From assembly GCA_014084085.1 (NCBI GenBank), contig NPFB01000045.1, positions 1-54,085 of the forward strand: a stretch of DNA of 54,085 bases. The letters are read 5' to 3'. The translations under genes and the position numbers were made by a program. The stretch comes from Hondaea fermentalgiana (lineage: Eukaryota; Sar; Bigyra; Thraustochytrida; Thraustochytriidae). Below are positions 26,339 to 34,717 of this stretch, piece by piece (the stretch's first letter is position 1; each line of letters opens with the position of its first letter). The notes under the pieces were generated by a model. That model did not search any database and had not been told where the DNA came from. It worked only from the letters and a program-made list of their open reading frames with translations.

Positions 26339-27394
26339 ATGCGGTATTTTGCCGCGCTGCTTCTGGCGGCGCCGGTCGCCGCTTACACTGCAGCCACAGA
26401 CGCGCCCACGAGCACGCCCCAGACGCAAGCACCCACCCAGTACCCTAGCGACCCGCTCGCCACTTGCGCCGGCATCGGCTGCGGCGCCGGCCAAGTCTGC
26501 GAGCCAGGTCCGTTTGAAGACGAACCAGCCGAGGCCGCCGCCTGTGCCACAGTCGCCTGCTCTCTGCACCTAGACTGCGCAACCCATATTCTCCCCGGCT
26601 CGTTGCCTTACTGCCGAGGTGGCCTTTGCGACGACTCCCTGGGCGGCACCTGCGCCGCGGAGGAGCAGTGCGCCGCCCTGGCTTCGCGACACGCGCCGGA
26701 CAACGTCGGGTCCGTCCGCTTTGCGCCGCCGGCGCTGACGGCCAACGCAACCGAGGCGCTGCTCGCGCTGGCCGAGATCGCGGCCAGTGCACAGAGCACC
26801 TTCCCTGAGACCCAGATGCGCACATTCGTCTATAGCAACGAAGTTGCAAGCATCATTGGCGGCGCGTTCGTTACGCTCGCTCGCGACGACGCGGCGGCTG
26901 CGCGGGCGGCGGTCGCGGACGCCTTCTGCGGCGACCTTGCAGCGCACTGCGCAGTTGCCATTGAGCTTCCGAGCTACCGCAGGCGGCTCCAGTCTGGCGG
27001 CATGAATGCAGTCGTGGCGACGATTTCCTTCGCCGTCGACCTCGAGACATTGCGAGCAATGATCGCGAACGGAGTTCCCTCGGACGACGAGTTCACGCAA
27101 GCTTTGGCCGCAGCGCTGAGTATTTCCATCGAGGACATCTCCGCATCGGCTTCGGAGGCAACGCTGGAGGTCGAGTTCATCGTCGGCACCGGGAGCGACG
27201 GGGAGAATCCCGTCGACGAGTCCGTGCTGCAAGAGATGGCGCTGCTGAAAGACGCCGTGCCCGAAATCGCCGACGCCGTCTACACTGCCCTGGGCATTTA
27301 CGCAGACGGCATTGGCAACGCCACACTGGATCTCTGCGCCTTTCGGCACTTCGACAAGCGCTGCGAGCTGAGCGCTGTCTGCAGATGCACATAG
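26339..27394 (+). CDS. Secreted cysteine-rich paralogue of the giant protein's C-terminal part
   Basis: 351 residues from the ATG at 26339. Signal peptide (about 1-16), a short PT-rich linker, then a cysteine module in the same order as residues 882-950 of the preceding gene (compare CEPGPFEDE with CTPGPYPGDE, and GGLCDDSLGGTC with EGACDDSLQGEC). The following region shares ISIEDISASASEATLEVEFIV with ISSTDISITGEDAAFEIEFIV. The C-terminal EGF module is almost fully lost (ends CRCT). It looks like a tandem duplicate of the post-stalk part of the upstream gene that lost the propeller. Secreted or virion-surface. Confidence 0.8.
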   Translation: MRYFAALLLAAPVAAYTAATDAPTSTPQTQAPTQYPSDPLATCAGIGCGAGQVCEPGPFEDEPAEAAACATVACSLHLDCATHILPGSLPYCRGGLCDDSLGGTCAAEEQCAALASRHAPDNVGSVRFAPPALTANATEALLALAEIAASAQSTFPETQMRTFVYSNEVASIIGGAFVTLARDDAAAARAAVADAFCGDLAAHCAVAIELPSYRRRLQSGGMNAVVATISFAVDLETLRAMIANGVPSDDEFTQALAAALSISIEDISASASEATLEVEFIVGTGSDGENPVDESVLQEMALLKDAVPEIADAVYTALGIYADGIGNATLDLCAFRHFDKRCELSAVCRCT

Positions 27395-27427
27395 AGAATT
27401 TCATAGCAATGGCAAAACAAGATTTGA

Positions 27428-27955
27428 TTATCGCACCCACCCGCTATACCTCGTCCGCAACGAGCGCAACCTCTGACGGATAATCTCATGCATCTGGCGG
27501 CAGACCCTTCGCTCGCGCGGGAACTCGTCCTCGGTGGTGTCCCGGAGCACTCTCTTCAGGCGGAGAAGAGCACGCTGCATGGCCCGGGCCAGAACGCCCA
27601 GGCTATTGCGCACCCCAACTGCGGCGTCTTTGCAGTAGCTCACGTCGCCGAGATACTGGTCGTCGGCTAAGTCCATGAGCCGCCCCATCAGCCGCGAGAT
27701 ACACGTGTATTTCGCGTTGAACGCACTTAAGACGCTCATGTCGCCGTGGGCAATACGGCGCACGAGGTAAATGTCGCGCAACAGGCGCGCGTAGTCATCC
27801 ACCTCTCGGTCCAATATCGCGACAGCGCGCCGCGTCTCGTCAACGGCGAGCTGAAGCGGACTGGCACATTCACCATCGAATGCATCTGCGCGGCCGCGCC
27901 GGGCACCGAAAGCATCCGACACGTCATCCACGGTGACCCACTCCCCCTCGGCCAT
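27428..27955 (-). CDS. Uncharacterised helical 175-residue protein
   Basis: ATG at 27955 (GCCATGG-like context on the coding strand: ACGATGGCC); the frame is open 19 codons further upstream without a better start. Acidic start (MAEGEWVTVDDVSD), then long helices with regular Leu/Val/Ala (LAVDETRRAVAILDREVDDY, LARAMQRALLRLKRVL) and a basic end. It looks like a helical bundle. It is downstream of a similar-sized helical protein on the same strand (27984-28439). No family recognised. Confidence 0.65.
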   Translation of the reverse strand: MAEGEWVTVDDVSDAFGARRGRADAFDGECASPLQLAVDETRRAVAILDREVDDYARLLRDIYLVRRIAHGDMSVLSAFNAKYTCISRLMGRLMDLADDQYLGDVSYCKDAAVGVRNSLGVLARAMQRALLRLKRVLRDTTEDEFPRERRVCRQMHEIIRQRLRSLRTRYSGWVR

Positions 27956-27983
27956 CGTTGAGGGTCTGCTGCGCGCCGCGCGC

Positions 27984-28439
27984 CTAACGGCAGGACTCCA
28001 CGAATAGCACATATGCGTTCTGGTAGCAACTCAGCAGACGAGAGACCCGCCCGTACAACAGGTCCTCGGCGGCCAGGACGTTGTAATCCCGCAGCGCCGC
28101 GCCCAATTCGCTGAGCAACCCGCGGAATTCCACAACTGCCATCTGCAAGCGTTGCGCCGCCCCGTCGCTGCGGACCGCCAGTAACTGGAGCAGGTGGCCG
28201 TCCCCGAGACCCCGGAGCGTGGACGTGAACTGCATAAAGTCGTAGTAGCGAACTGCCTCGCGCAGGGCCTCATCCACGTCCTCCTGCTGCGTGTCGCGGA
28301 AGCTTCGCTTGCGCGAACGAGAGCCGCGGTCGCACGAAGTTTCGGCCCAGGAAGGCCCGATGCTGCGCCCCATTGCGTCCGCGAGCTCGCGGTCCGCGCG
28401 CATCAGCTGATGATAGGCATCCAGCGCCAGCGCGTCCAT
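27984..28439 (-). CDS. Uncharacterised helical 151-residue protein
   Basis: ATG at 28439. Mostly helical (ALDAYHQLMRADRELADAM, RLQMAVVEFRGLLSELGAAL) with a basic Ser/Arg patch (DRGSRSRKRSFRD) near 37-49, possibly a nuclear signal. It ends 28 bases before the next helical gene; the two could be diverged duplicates but identity is too low to tell by eye. Confidence 0.65.
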   Translation of the reverse strand: MDALALDAYHQLMRADRELADAMGRSIGPSWAETSCDRGSRSRKRSFRDTQQEDVDEALREAVRYYDFMQFTSTLRGLGDGHLLQLLAVRSDGAAQRLQMAVVEFRGLLSELGAALRDYNVLAAEDLLYGRVSRLLSCYQNAYVLFVESCR

Positions 28440-28473
28440 GGCGAGAGTGGAAAATGGAGAGCAGTTGCAGAAG

Positions 28474-29502
28474 TCACGGGCTTGCCGTCTGCACCAACAT
28501 GCCGCGGTGAACCATCATAGCTAAACTTAGCTTGGCGGCCAGCGACAACACATGCATGGCACCGTCGTAGGAACGCAGCGTGGCGTCCATCCGGCCCTCA
28601 GATTTTTCCTCCCGGGTCCGGGGCCACAGGTAGTACGTCTGAACCACCGCAAAGGAGCTGTCGAGCGCCAGAAGCACGAACACGACGCCGAAGACGAAGT
28701 CGGGCGCGTCCCCCTGCCGGGCGGTTCGGTAAAAGGCATCAATGACGATGCTCCACGCTGCCACGAAGGGGAAGCACCCCAAGAGACTGGGGTGCTCAAT
28801 CAGAGAGTACCCGCGCTCGCCGCGCGCCCGCACTTCATAGTCTCGGTCTGCGTAGCGCCCGAAAGCCATCGTGATGGCCTGCAGCGCAAATATGGCCTCC
28901 AGCGTGTACACGTCCCGCAATCCGCTCAGAATTGCCACGATCAAAAGCATCAGCGAAGCACTGAGAGCATACTCCATCCACCTCAAGCGATAAGACAGCG
29001 TGCTCCGTTCATCAAAAGGCCCACAAGCATACACAGCGTGGGCCATTGCAGTGAAGAGCAGAAACAACGCCACCATGTGTCGCAAGTTAACGCTCCCGGC
29101 CTCGCGCAGGACTGCGTTGGCACTGAATTGCGTGCCATTAACCTCCATGCTCAGCTCCTGCACATACAACGTGACGTTCTCGAAGCTCGAGACCCGCCCC
29201 TCGTCTTTAACAAACTGCCCGTCGGGCCCCCCGAGGATCGCCGCGCCCGCACACAAGTGCACCACCGCCAGAACAATCTGCGCAGTGCGACCGCCGAATG
29301 CTCGCGGAACGGAAGCGAGGCTGCAGCCAAGCGCGACTGACCCCCGCTTCGGTTGCCGAAATAGACCTTGGCGAGCTGGCGTGCTTTCCTGTACTACGAT
29401 CAGGGAAGCGCGCTCGTGCCTATTCATGCCACCGGCCGCTTGCATGTACACGGCATCTGCCGGCGGGGTGGGTGCGAGAATATTATGCAACGCCTCTTGC
29501 AT
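28474..29502 (-). CDS. Heliorhodopsin with intact retinal lysine
   Basis: 342 residues from the ATG at 29502 (a TTG at 29550 precedes it; in-frame ATGs also occur at 29445 and 29427). Seven hydrophobic helices follow a 70-residue N-terminal extension. Helix 3 carries the heliorhodopsin signature RWMEYALSASLM, with the counterion Glu177; after it comes FALQAITMAFGR. Helix 7 carries YDGAMHVLSLAAKLSLAMM, with Lys324 in the LSLxAK retinal-binding motif. Heliorhodopsins are retinal proteins with inverted topology; some giant-virus members are ion channels. A long first exoplasmic loop with N-x-T sites (ENVT, NGT) is unusual. Role in light-driven host or virion physiology is inferred. Confidence 0.88.
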   Translation of the reverse strand: MQEALHNILAPTPPADAVYMQAAGGMNRHERASLIVVQESTPARQGLFRQPKRGSVALGCSLASVPRAFGGRTAQIVLAVVHLCAGAAILGGPDGQFVKDEGRVSSFENVTLYVQELSMEVNGTQFSANAVLREAGSVNLRHMVALFLLFTAMAHAVYACGPFDERSTLSYRLRWMEYALSASLMLLIVAILSGLRDVYTLEAIFALQAITMAFGRYADRDYEVRARGERGYSLIEHPSLLGCFPFVAAWSIVIDAFYRTARQGDAPDFVFGVVFVLLALDSSFAVVQTYYLWPRTREEKSEGRMDATLRSYDGAMHVLSLAAKLSLAMMVHRGMLVQTASP

Positions 29503-29556
29503 TGCGGTTGCCCAAGACCGCCATCCAATCTCTATGAATAGAATCAACAAATAAGC

Positions 29557-30588
29557 TTAGTCCTTGCGCACGTAGTCATGTAAACTCTTGACCTTCTCCA
29601 GCTGCACGGCCAAGTCGTTGAAGTTGGTCGAATTATCAAGCATCTCCTCGGCCATGCGGTTGTAAAGCTGCGCGAGCTTCTTGCTTTTGCGAATTTTCTC
29701 GAGGGCAGTATCAGCATCGACACGTTTCTTACGCAACTCAAAGATTTTCATCGGCAAAAGTTTCTTGAGAAATTCCTGCACCAGCGAAACAGTTTCGTAA
29801 TCGCGTCGATTAAACCACCTTCGGTCCCTGCCTCCATACAGAATTTCGCTCATTGCGTCCACCTGCTTCTCATTTTGTTTAGCTTCGTAGCCATAATAAA
29901 GGGGGAAAGTCGCAGCGAAAGAATAAGGGCCATTCTTGGGCACATGCACCCAGAATTTGATCCACTTTTGCGCCAGCGCAATCAGCAATGACTTCTCGAG
30001 AGGTTCCATGTTTTCCATGAATCGCCGCGCGAAGAAGATAAGTTGATCCCGGGAAAAGCCATGAGTAGCATGAGTGTAGGTCACGCAGAGCCAAATCATC
30101 GTCTCGCAAACTTCTATCGTGAATTGACTTTTTTCTCCAATAGCTACGCGTTCGGGAATCGCACTCCATCCGTTCTCGAAAAACTTCAGCGCAGAAGCCA
30201 TGACGGCGTTCATAGCTATCTCGTCCACTTCCGAGAGAACCCTTGCATCAAACAAAGCGCCGAACAGATTGTTGTCAAAGTCCTGATCGTGTTTGCGGTC
30301 TCCGTATTCCTCGATTTCGGCCTCGTTCGGCTTCGGCATGAACAAGATGGCCAGTTCATTAAAGATAGCTGCCCTCAATGTTGCGAGCCCGCCCCGACTG
30401 TGCACATCCAGTATAACATCAAGCTGGCCTTCGCTGTATGGTGCGATATCAAACAATTCAAGCCTTTTTACCGAACGCCGCCCACTGCGCCCCGTTTCCG
30501 CATGTGCATCGCTGACCGATGTAATTTTTTTCGCCGCAAAAGGATGCGGTTCATCATAAATTCTTCTGAACAATATGAACGTGCTCAT
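29557..30588 (-). CDS. Uncharacterised 343-residue protein
   Basis: ATG at 30588. Soluble, mostly helical, with an Arg/Lys-rich C-terminal coiled helix (FELRKKRVDADTALEKIRKSKK). A hydrophobic helix (IEVCETMIWLCVTYTHATHG) is probably buried rather than membrane-spanning. Base use is AT-richer than the flanking genes. No domain recognised. The heliorhodopsin gene follows 54 bases downstream on the same strand. Confidence 0.72.
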   Translation of the reverse strand: MSTFILFRRIYDEPHPFAAKKITSVSDAHAETGRSGRRSVKRLELFDIAPYSEGQLDVILDVHSRGGLATLRAAIFNELAILFMPKPNEAEIEEYGDRKHDQDFDNNLFGALFDARVLSEVDEIAMNAVMASALKFFENGWSAIPERVAIGEKSQFTIEVCETMIWLCVTYTHATHGFSRDQLIFFARRFMENMEPLEKSLLIALAQKWIKFWVHVPKNGPYSFAATFPLYYGYEAKQNEKQVDAMSEILYGGRDRRWFNRRDYETVSLVQEFLKKLLPMKIFELRKKRVDADTALEKIRKSKKLAQLYNRMAEEMLDNSTNFNDLAVQLEKVKSLHDYVRKD

Positions 30589-30838
30589 CCTAGGAACTCA
30601 CTCTGATAAATACTTATTGCTAATTTTGTATAAATATTCTTGAAAATAGATTATTTTGATAATTCTTTGCATCATTTTTTCAATAATTCTGAAAATATTT
30701 TGGTAGTTAAACATAATTAGTGCTAAAATTAGAATAAAATTTCAGAAGTAACTCTGTCAAGTATTTGAAAAGAGACAGGGTAAGCTACATTACAATTTTT
30801 GGTTTGAGCGATCGAAGCAATCGGAAAATAAAGTGAAA
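30589..30838. other. AT-rich divergent spacer (promoters, possible origin)
   Basis: 250 bases rich in A/T runs (TATAAATATTC, GATTATTTTGATAATTC, AATAAAATTTC) between two divergent genes in an otherwise GC-rich genome. TATAAATA near 30630 and several TTTT/AAAA tracts could be promoters. The composition also fits a DNA-unwinding element, but no iterons or long palindrome were found. Confidence 0.4.
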
Positions 30839-32800
30839 ATGCGTGTATTACGCGCCATCCTATGCGCCTTGGGCCCACTAGGTGCTCTCGCGCAGCACCA
30901 GGTACGGTTGAACGCAACGCAAGAAGAGGTCGTCAGAGATTACATGTCTTGTGTCGCATCTTCATTCGCCGGACCCGATGACTTTTGTCGAGCAGCAGGC
31001 GCTGGATACGACACCGACACTGAGCCTCGGATCCTACTGCAGGCCTCCGGCGCAGCCGCCTCGCACCATGCCCGCCTCATCCTCGCCGACAGTCCCTGGA
31101 AATCCCCAGCCTGCCGCGCATTGTGCCGTAGCAACGGCGGTTGCCTTGGCTTTAACCTGCGCGACGCTGCGACAGTGTGCGAGCTCCTCTTCTCGAGAGA
31201 GACAGAGCCAAACCTCGACCTTCTCGGTGACGCAGGCGCGGCGGCGGCGGCCGCGCGGATCGGCGGGTGCCGCTCCACCTCGTCCCTCGCAGCGTGCGCT
31301 CGCACGCGCACGTGGCCCTTCCGCGCGGCGTCGGCGGAGTCGAGCCGCGATGTGGGCGAGATGCAGCTTCTGGACGGCCACCCGCTAGACAACGGCAAAG
31401 CCTGCGAGGCAGACTTGTTGGAGCACCTGTCCGAGGAGCACTGCGGCCCGGAGGACCTGCACCTGCGCGCGGGGGCGCTGGCACGCGGCCCGGCGCCAGG
31501 CCGACCGGCCGCGCTCGCGGCAGACCCAGCGAACGTCTCGGCGGTCGTCGAAGTCCTGGCCGAGGATGAGCCCCTGGCTGCATTCTGCGCCAAGACCTGC
31601 TGCGCGCGAACGGGCTGTCGCCGCGTGGACGTCTTGCGCGGAGGGGCGGCGTGCCGCCTCTGGGTGTCGGGGGCCGCGGAAAACGCAGCGCTCGCGCTCG
31701 TGCCTGCTACGTCGTGCGCCTCGCGGGTGAGCGCTCGCGACCCTCGAGCCGAGGTGGACGACTTCGTTTACTCGGGAGCGCCGCGATGCATGACGCGCAG
31801 CGCCACCTCTCCGATCACAATTGCGCTGGAGGGTCCTCCATTGGCAGACGAGGATGCCACCGCAACGTGCCGCAGCCGCTGCGCCGCGCAGCCACTCTTG
31901 TGTCGAGCTTTCACCGTTCATTTTGGCTCGCCGGGAGGATGCACCCTCTACACGTCCGTCGGCAACCTTTTTGCCCACGACGCGTCGCAAGCTGCCGCTG
32001 TGTTCGCTCGCGCAGAGGAAGCGGGCTCCGCCGGCGCCGTTGACTCGCTGCCGTGGACAAGCGACAACGCGACGTGGGGCTTATCAAATGCAGGCGTCTA
32101 CGCAGGAGACATCACACTGGACGCGTCGCTCGTCGTCGGATCGCACGCCAGCAGCACAGACGTGGCGCAGACCGCATGCTGGGTGCGCCGCGACGCGCTC
32201 TCGAGCGACCGCGAGGTTCTCACGGACTACCTTGCTGCCGCCGAGCCGGCACAGGACTTCGAGGCGCTATCCTCGCGCTGCGATTCCCTCCGCAGTTACG
32301 TCTTGCGTCACGGCACCGGCTGGCGCAAACGAGAGGGCCTGGGCGACCAAGCCCGCGGCCTTGCGGCACGAACGCGACGGCTCTCCGAGCTGTGCGCGGG
32401 AGCGTGCAGCAGCGCAAACTACATGTGCAGGGGCTTTGCCGCGGACCCGGACGCAGGGGACTGCTACTTGTACGTCAACTGGGACCGCGTTACGCTGGAG
32501 GACTCTCCCTTCGCCGGCTCGATCATGATCGGCGGGCACCGCTTCGAGCGCACGTGCGTCTTTGCGTCTGCCACTGGGCAGAGCGGAGACGTCTGTGCCG
32601 GCAATGCGCAAAGCACCTCCCGCGTCGGCGCGTTCAGCGACCTGGAAGGCGTTGCCCTGGACGCACTGCCAGGCCTCAGCGAGTGTTTTGCAAATCGGAA
32701 CTACGAGCCGCCGCGAACGCAGCCAACACGCTTGGCCGAACTTTTGCTGGCAATAGCAGGCCTCGCGACCTTCGTGTTCAGCGCGACGTGTGCTATGTAG
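30839..32800 (+). CDS. Secreted/anchored PAN/apple-like cysteine-rich protein
   Basis: 653 residues from the ATG at 30839 (GTG six bases earlier ignored). Signal peptide about 1-19 (ending ALAQ). At least four modules show the PAN/apple-type rhythm C-x3-C-x5-6-C-x-(G/A)F ... C-x-L(Y/W): CRALCRSNGGCLGF near 91, CAKTCCARTGCRRV near 249, CRSRCAAQPLLCRAF near 343 and CAGACSSANYMCRGF near 519. A hydrophobic C-terminal helix of about 20 residues ends the protein, so it is type I or tail-anchored. PAN modules bind protein or sugar; a virion surface lectin-like role is likely but inferred. The astacin gene follows after 41 bases. Confidence 0.75.
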   Translation: MRVLRAILCALGPLGALAQHQVRLNATQEEVVRDYMSCVASSFAGPDDFCRAAGAGYDTDTEPRILLQASGAAASHHARLILADSPWKSPACRALCRSNGGCLGFNLRDAATVCELLFSRETEPNLDLLGDAGAAAAAARIGGCRSTSSLAACARTRTWPFRAASAESSRDVGEMQLLDGHPLDNGKACEADLLEHLSEEHCGPEDLHLRAGALARGPAPGRPAALAADPANVSAVVEVLAEDEPLAAFCAKTCCARTGCRRVDVLRGGAACRLWVSGAAENAALALVPATSCASRVSARDPRAEVDDFVYSGAPRCMTRSATSPITIALEGPPLADEDATATCRSRCAAQPLLCRAFTVHFGSPGGCTLYTSVGNLFAHDASQAAAVFARAEEAGSAGAVDSLPWTSDNATWGLSNAGVYAGDITLDASLVVGSHASSTDVAQTACWVRRDALSSDREVLTDYLAAAEPAQDFEALSSRCDSLRSYVLRHGTGWRKREGLGDQARGLAARTRRLSELCAGACSSANYMCRGFAADPDAGDCYLYVNWDRVTLEDSPFAGSIMIGGHRFERTCVFASATGQSGDVCAGNAQSTSRVGAFSDLEGVALDALPGLSECFANRNYEPPRTQPTRLAELLLAIAGLATFVFSATCAM

Positions 32801-32841
32801 AAAGCGAGCCTCCCGAGGGAGACGGCCTTCTACTCCCCCGC

Positions 32842-34155
32842 ATGCGACTCATCCACGCAATTTCACTCATCGCCGCGACGCAGGCGGCGAGACATTTTGA
32901 AGGGGACCTTGTATTGACGCGCTCGCAGCTCCGAGGCTTTTACGGCGACGATGTCGCACAGCGCGTGGAAGAGCAATTCCCCGATTCCGTCGTGAACGAC
33001 GACAGCGAGCGCCGCGCCTTGGGAATGACCAACGACTACAGCAACTCACTGTGGAGGTACACCCGCTACGAGGGCCCGCAGCGCATCACGATCGTGCCAG
33101 TCGAAGTGCCCTTGGGCGGGTCGGACGGCTTCACCGATGCCCAAGCCGCCTTCATCTGGGCAGAGCTGGACGTGCTTTCCGAGCGCCTGCGAGGGTACAT
33201 AGAGTTTCGCACCCAGTCGGACGCCGCCACCGTGCTGGGCCTCGACGAGCCGCTGGATGGCATCCGCTTTTTCGATGGCGAGGGCTGCTGGTCGTGGGTG
33301 GGGCATCGAGGCGGAAGTCAAGACATCAGCCTGCAGTCAAACGGCTGCCTCTCGCGGCGCCATGTTCACCACGAAACGCTGCACGCCCTGGGCTTCATGC
33401 ACGAAATGAACCGCCCCGACCGCGACCAGTACATCGATATTCACACGGAGAACCTCCAAGCCGGCATGGAAAGCAACTTCGAGCTCTTGACGGAATACAT
33501 CGACTCCATGGGCTCGCCGTACGACCTCAAGTCCGTGATGCACTACTCGCGCTTCGCTTTCGCGGCGGACCCGAGCCTGCCGACCATCACTGCAAAGGAG
33601 GACGCAGAGATGGAGCTCGGGTCCGACGAGCTGTCCGACGAGGACGTGACCCAGGTAATGATGCTGTACCGCTGTGACACGCCCCGCACGCGTTCGCAGC
33701 TCTGCGGCGAGGACTGCCCTTGCTTGCTGGGCGAGAGCGGCTGCGCCGACGACGCAGTCTGCGCCGCCGGCCTTCGCTGCCTCAACGAGGTGTGCGCGGC
33801 GACACCAACGCCCGCGCCAACGCGACCGCCCATAGAAAATGGGACCTACGCGCCCTCCTTCGCTCCGACAAAGCTCTCCACTGCCGCACCCACACCAAGG
33901 CCTTCGCTGCCGCCCACCGACGCTCCAACTGTCGCAACAAATACGACTCCGGGGATCCTCGCGCTGCTCACGGACTCTCTGCAATTGATACTCAGCGGCG
34001 GGGCCTCGGCCGGAGACTATCTCGTGCTCATGGGCGCGCTGCTGCCCTTCGCGGCCATCTGTTACTGCGGCTCGCGCTGCACTTGCTCGGGAGCGGACCC
34101 GGAGGACAGCGCGACCGTATATGCCGAGGTGTCGCACCCAGTTGAGGAGAAGTGA
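32842..34155 (+). CDS. Astacin-family (M12A) zinc metalloprotease, membrane-anchored
   Basis: 437 residues from the ATG at 32842; the open frame further upstream is antisense-phase to the previous gene. Signal peptide (about 1-16), short propeptide, then the catalytic domain with the full astacin signature HETLHALGFMHEMNRPDRD (from His177; zinc ligands His177, His181, His187 and catalytic Glu178) and the Met-turn SVMHYSRFAF (Met233, Tyr235). A small cysteine-rich module (about 277-315), a PT-rich stalk and a hydrophobic span near 385-403 follow, with a short acidic cytoplasmic tail. Extracellular peptide-bond cleavage is expected, for example of host surface proteins or viral glycoproteins. 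All catalytic residues look intact. Confidence 0.92.
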   Translation: MRLIHAISLIAATQAARHFEGDLVLTRSQLRGFYGDDVAQRVEEQFPDSVVNDDSERRALGMTNDYSNSLWRYTRYEGPQRITIVPVEVPLGGSDGFTDAQAAFIWAELDVLSERLRGYIEFRTQSDAATVLGLDEPLDGIRFFDGEGCWSWVGHRGGSQDISLQSNGCLSRRHVHHETLHALGFMHEMNRPDRDQYIDIHTENLQAGMESNFELLTEYIDSMGSPYDLKSVMHYSRFAFAADPSLPTITAKEDAEMELGSDELSDEDVTQVMMLYRCDTPRTRSQLCGEDCPCLLGESGCADDAVCAAGLRCLNEVCAATPTPAPTRPPIENGTYAPSFAPTKLSTAAPTPRPSLPPTDAPTVATNTTPGILALLTDSLQLILSGGASAGDYLVLMGALLPFAAICYCGSRCTCSGADPEDSATVYAEVSHPVEEK

Positions 34156-34160
34156 GGGCC

Positions 34161-34715
34161 ATGGAGAGCCCCTTCTCGCTGGTAGTATCAATCGCGGCGG
34201 CCCAGACCTCTCTCGCCGCAGCCCTCATGGACTGGGCTTACTTGCGCCGCGCCACGCACCTGGCGAGAGGCTGCGAAGCGCCCAAGCTCACAGGAATTTC
34301 CATCTTCAAGCGCCACTGTGGGGGCACAGACGGCGCGAATCTCTTCATTGGCATGGGGTCGCTGGTCTCCAGCGTCGTGGCCTGGCGATTCTTCGTGTGC
34401 TTGGCCGCCGCCGCGTGCTCCCTGGCCGTCTGCGTGCGCATGCAATGGCCCCAAGCGCACCAGTCGCTCCTTTTCCTGCACAATGTAGCCATCGCAACGT
34501 CGATGGCCGCCTGCTTCATCTACGCCGACATCGTCAGCACACAGCCTTACTGGAAGTCGCCCTCCGTCGAGACGAAGGCAGAGGCCTGGGGCATGGCGAT
34601 CTCCACCTCCGCCCTGGCCTTCGTGGCGGCGTGGAATTCTCTCGACGGTATGCGGGGGAGGAAAGATTACATACGTATACGAGACGCCGAGAAGAGTCGC
34701 CCGTCAGAGAACTGA
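34161..34715 (+). CDS. Four-span small membrane protein
   Basis: 184 residues from the ATG at 34161, five bases after the astacin stop. Four hydrophobic helices (about 5-27, FFVCLAAAACSLAVCV, SLLFLHNVAIATSMAACFIYA and AISTSALAFVAAW) and a charged C-terminal tail (RKDYIRIRDAEKSRPSEN). The topology is MARVEL/tetraspan-like but no signature was found. Co-directional and tightly spaced with its neighbours, so probably one transcription group of surface proteins. Confidence 0.75.
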   Translation: MESPFSLVVSIAAAQTSLAAALMDWAYLRRATHLARGCEAPKLTGISIFKRHCGGTDGANLFIGMGSLVSSVVAWRFFVCLAAAACSLAVCVRMQWPQAHQSLLFLHNVAIATSMAACFIYADIVSTQPYWKSPSVETKAEAWGMAISTSALAFVAAWNSLDGMRGRKDYIRIRDAEKSRPSEN

Positions 34716-34717
34716 GA

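Noticed and set aside
32053..32841. N-terminal extension of the astacin frame
   Set aside because: Out-of-phase reading of the PAN-like gene; a signal peptide begins exactly at the ATG at 32842.
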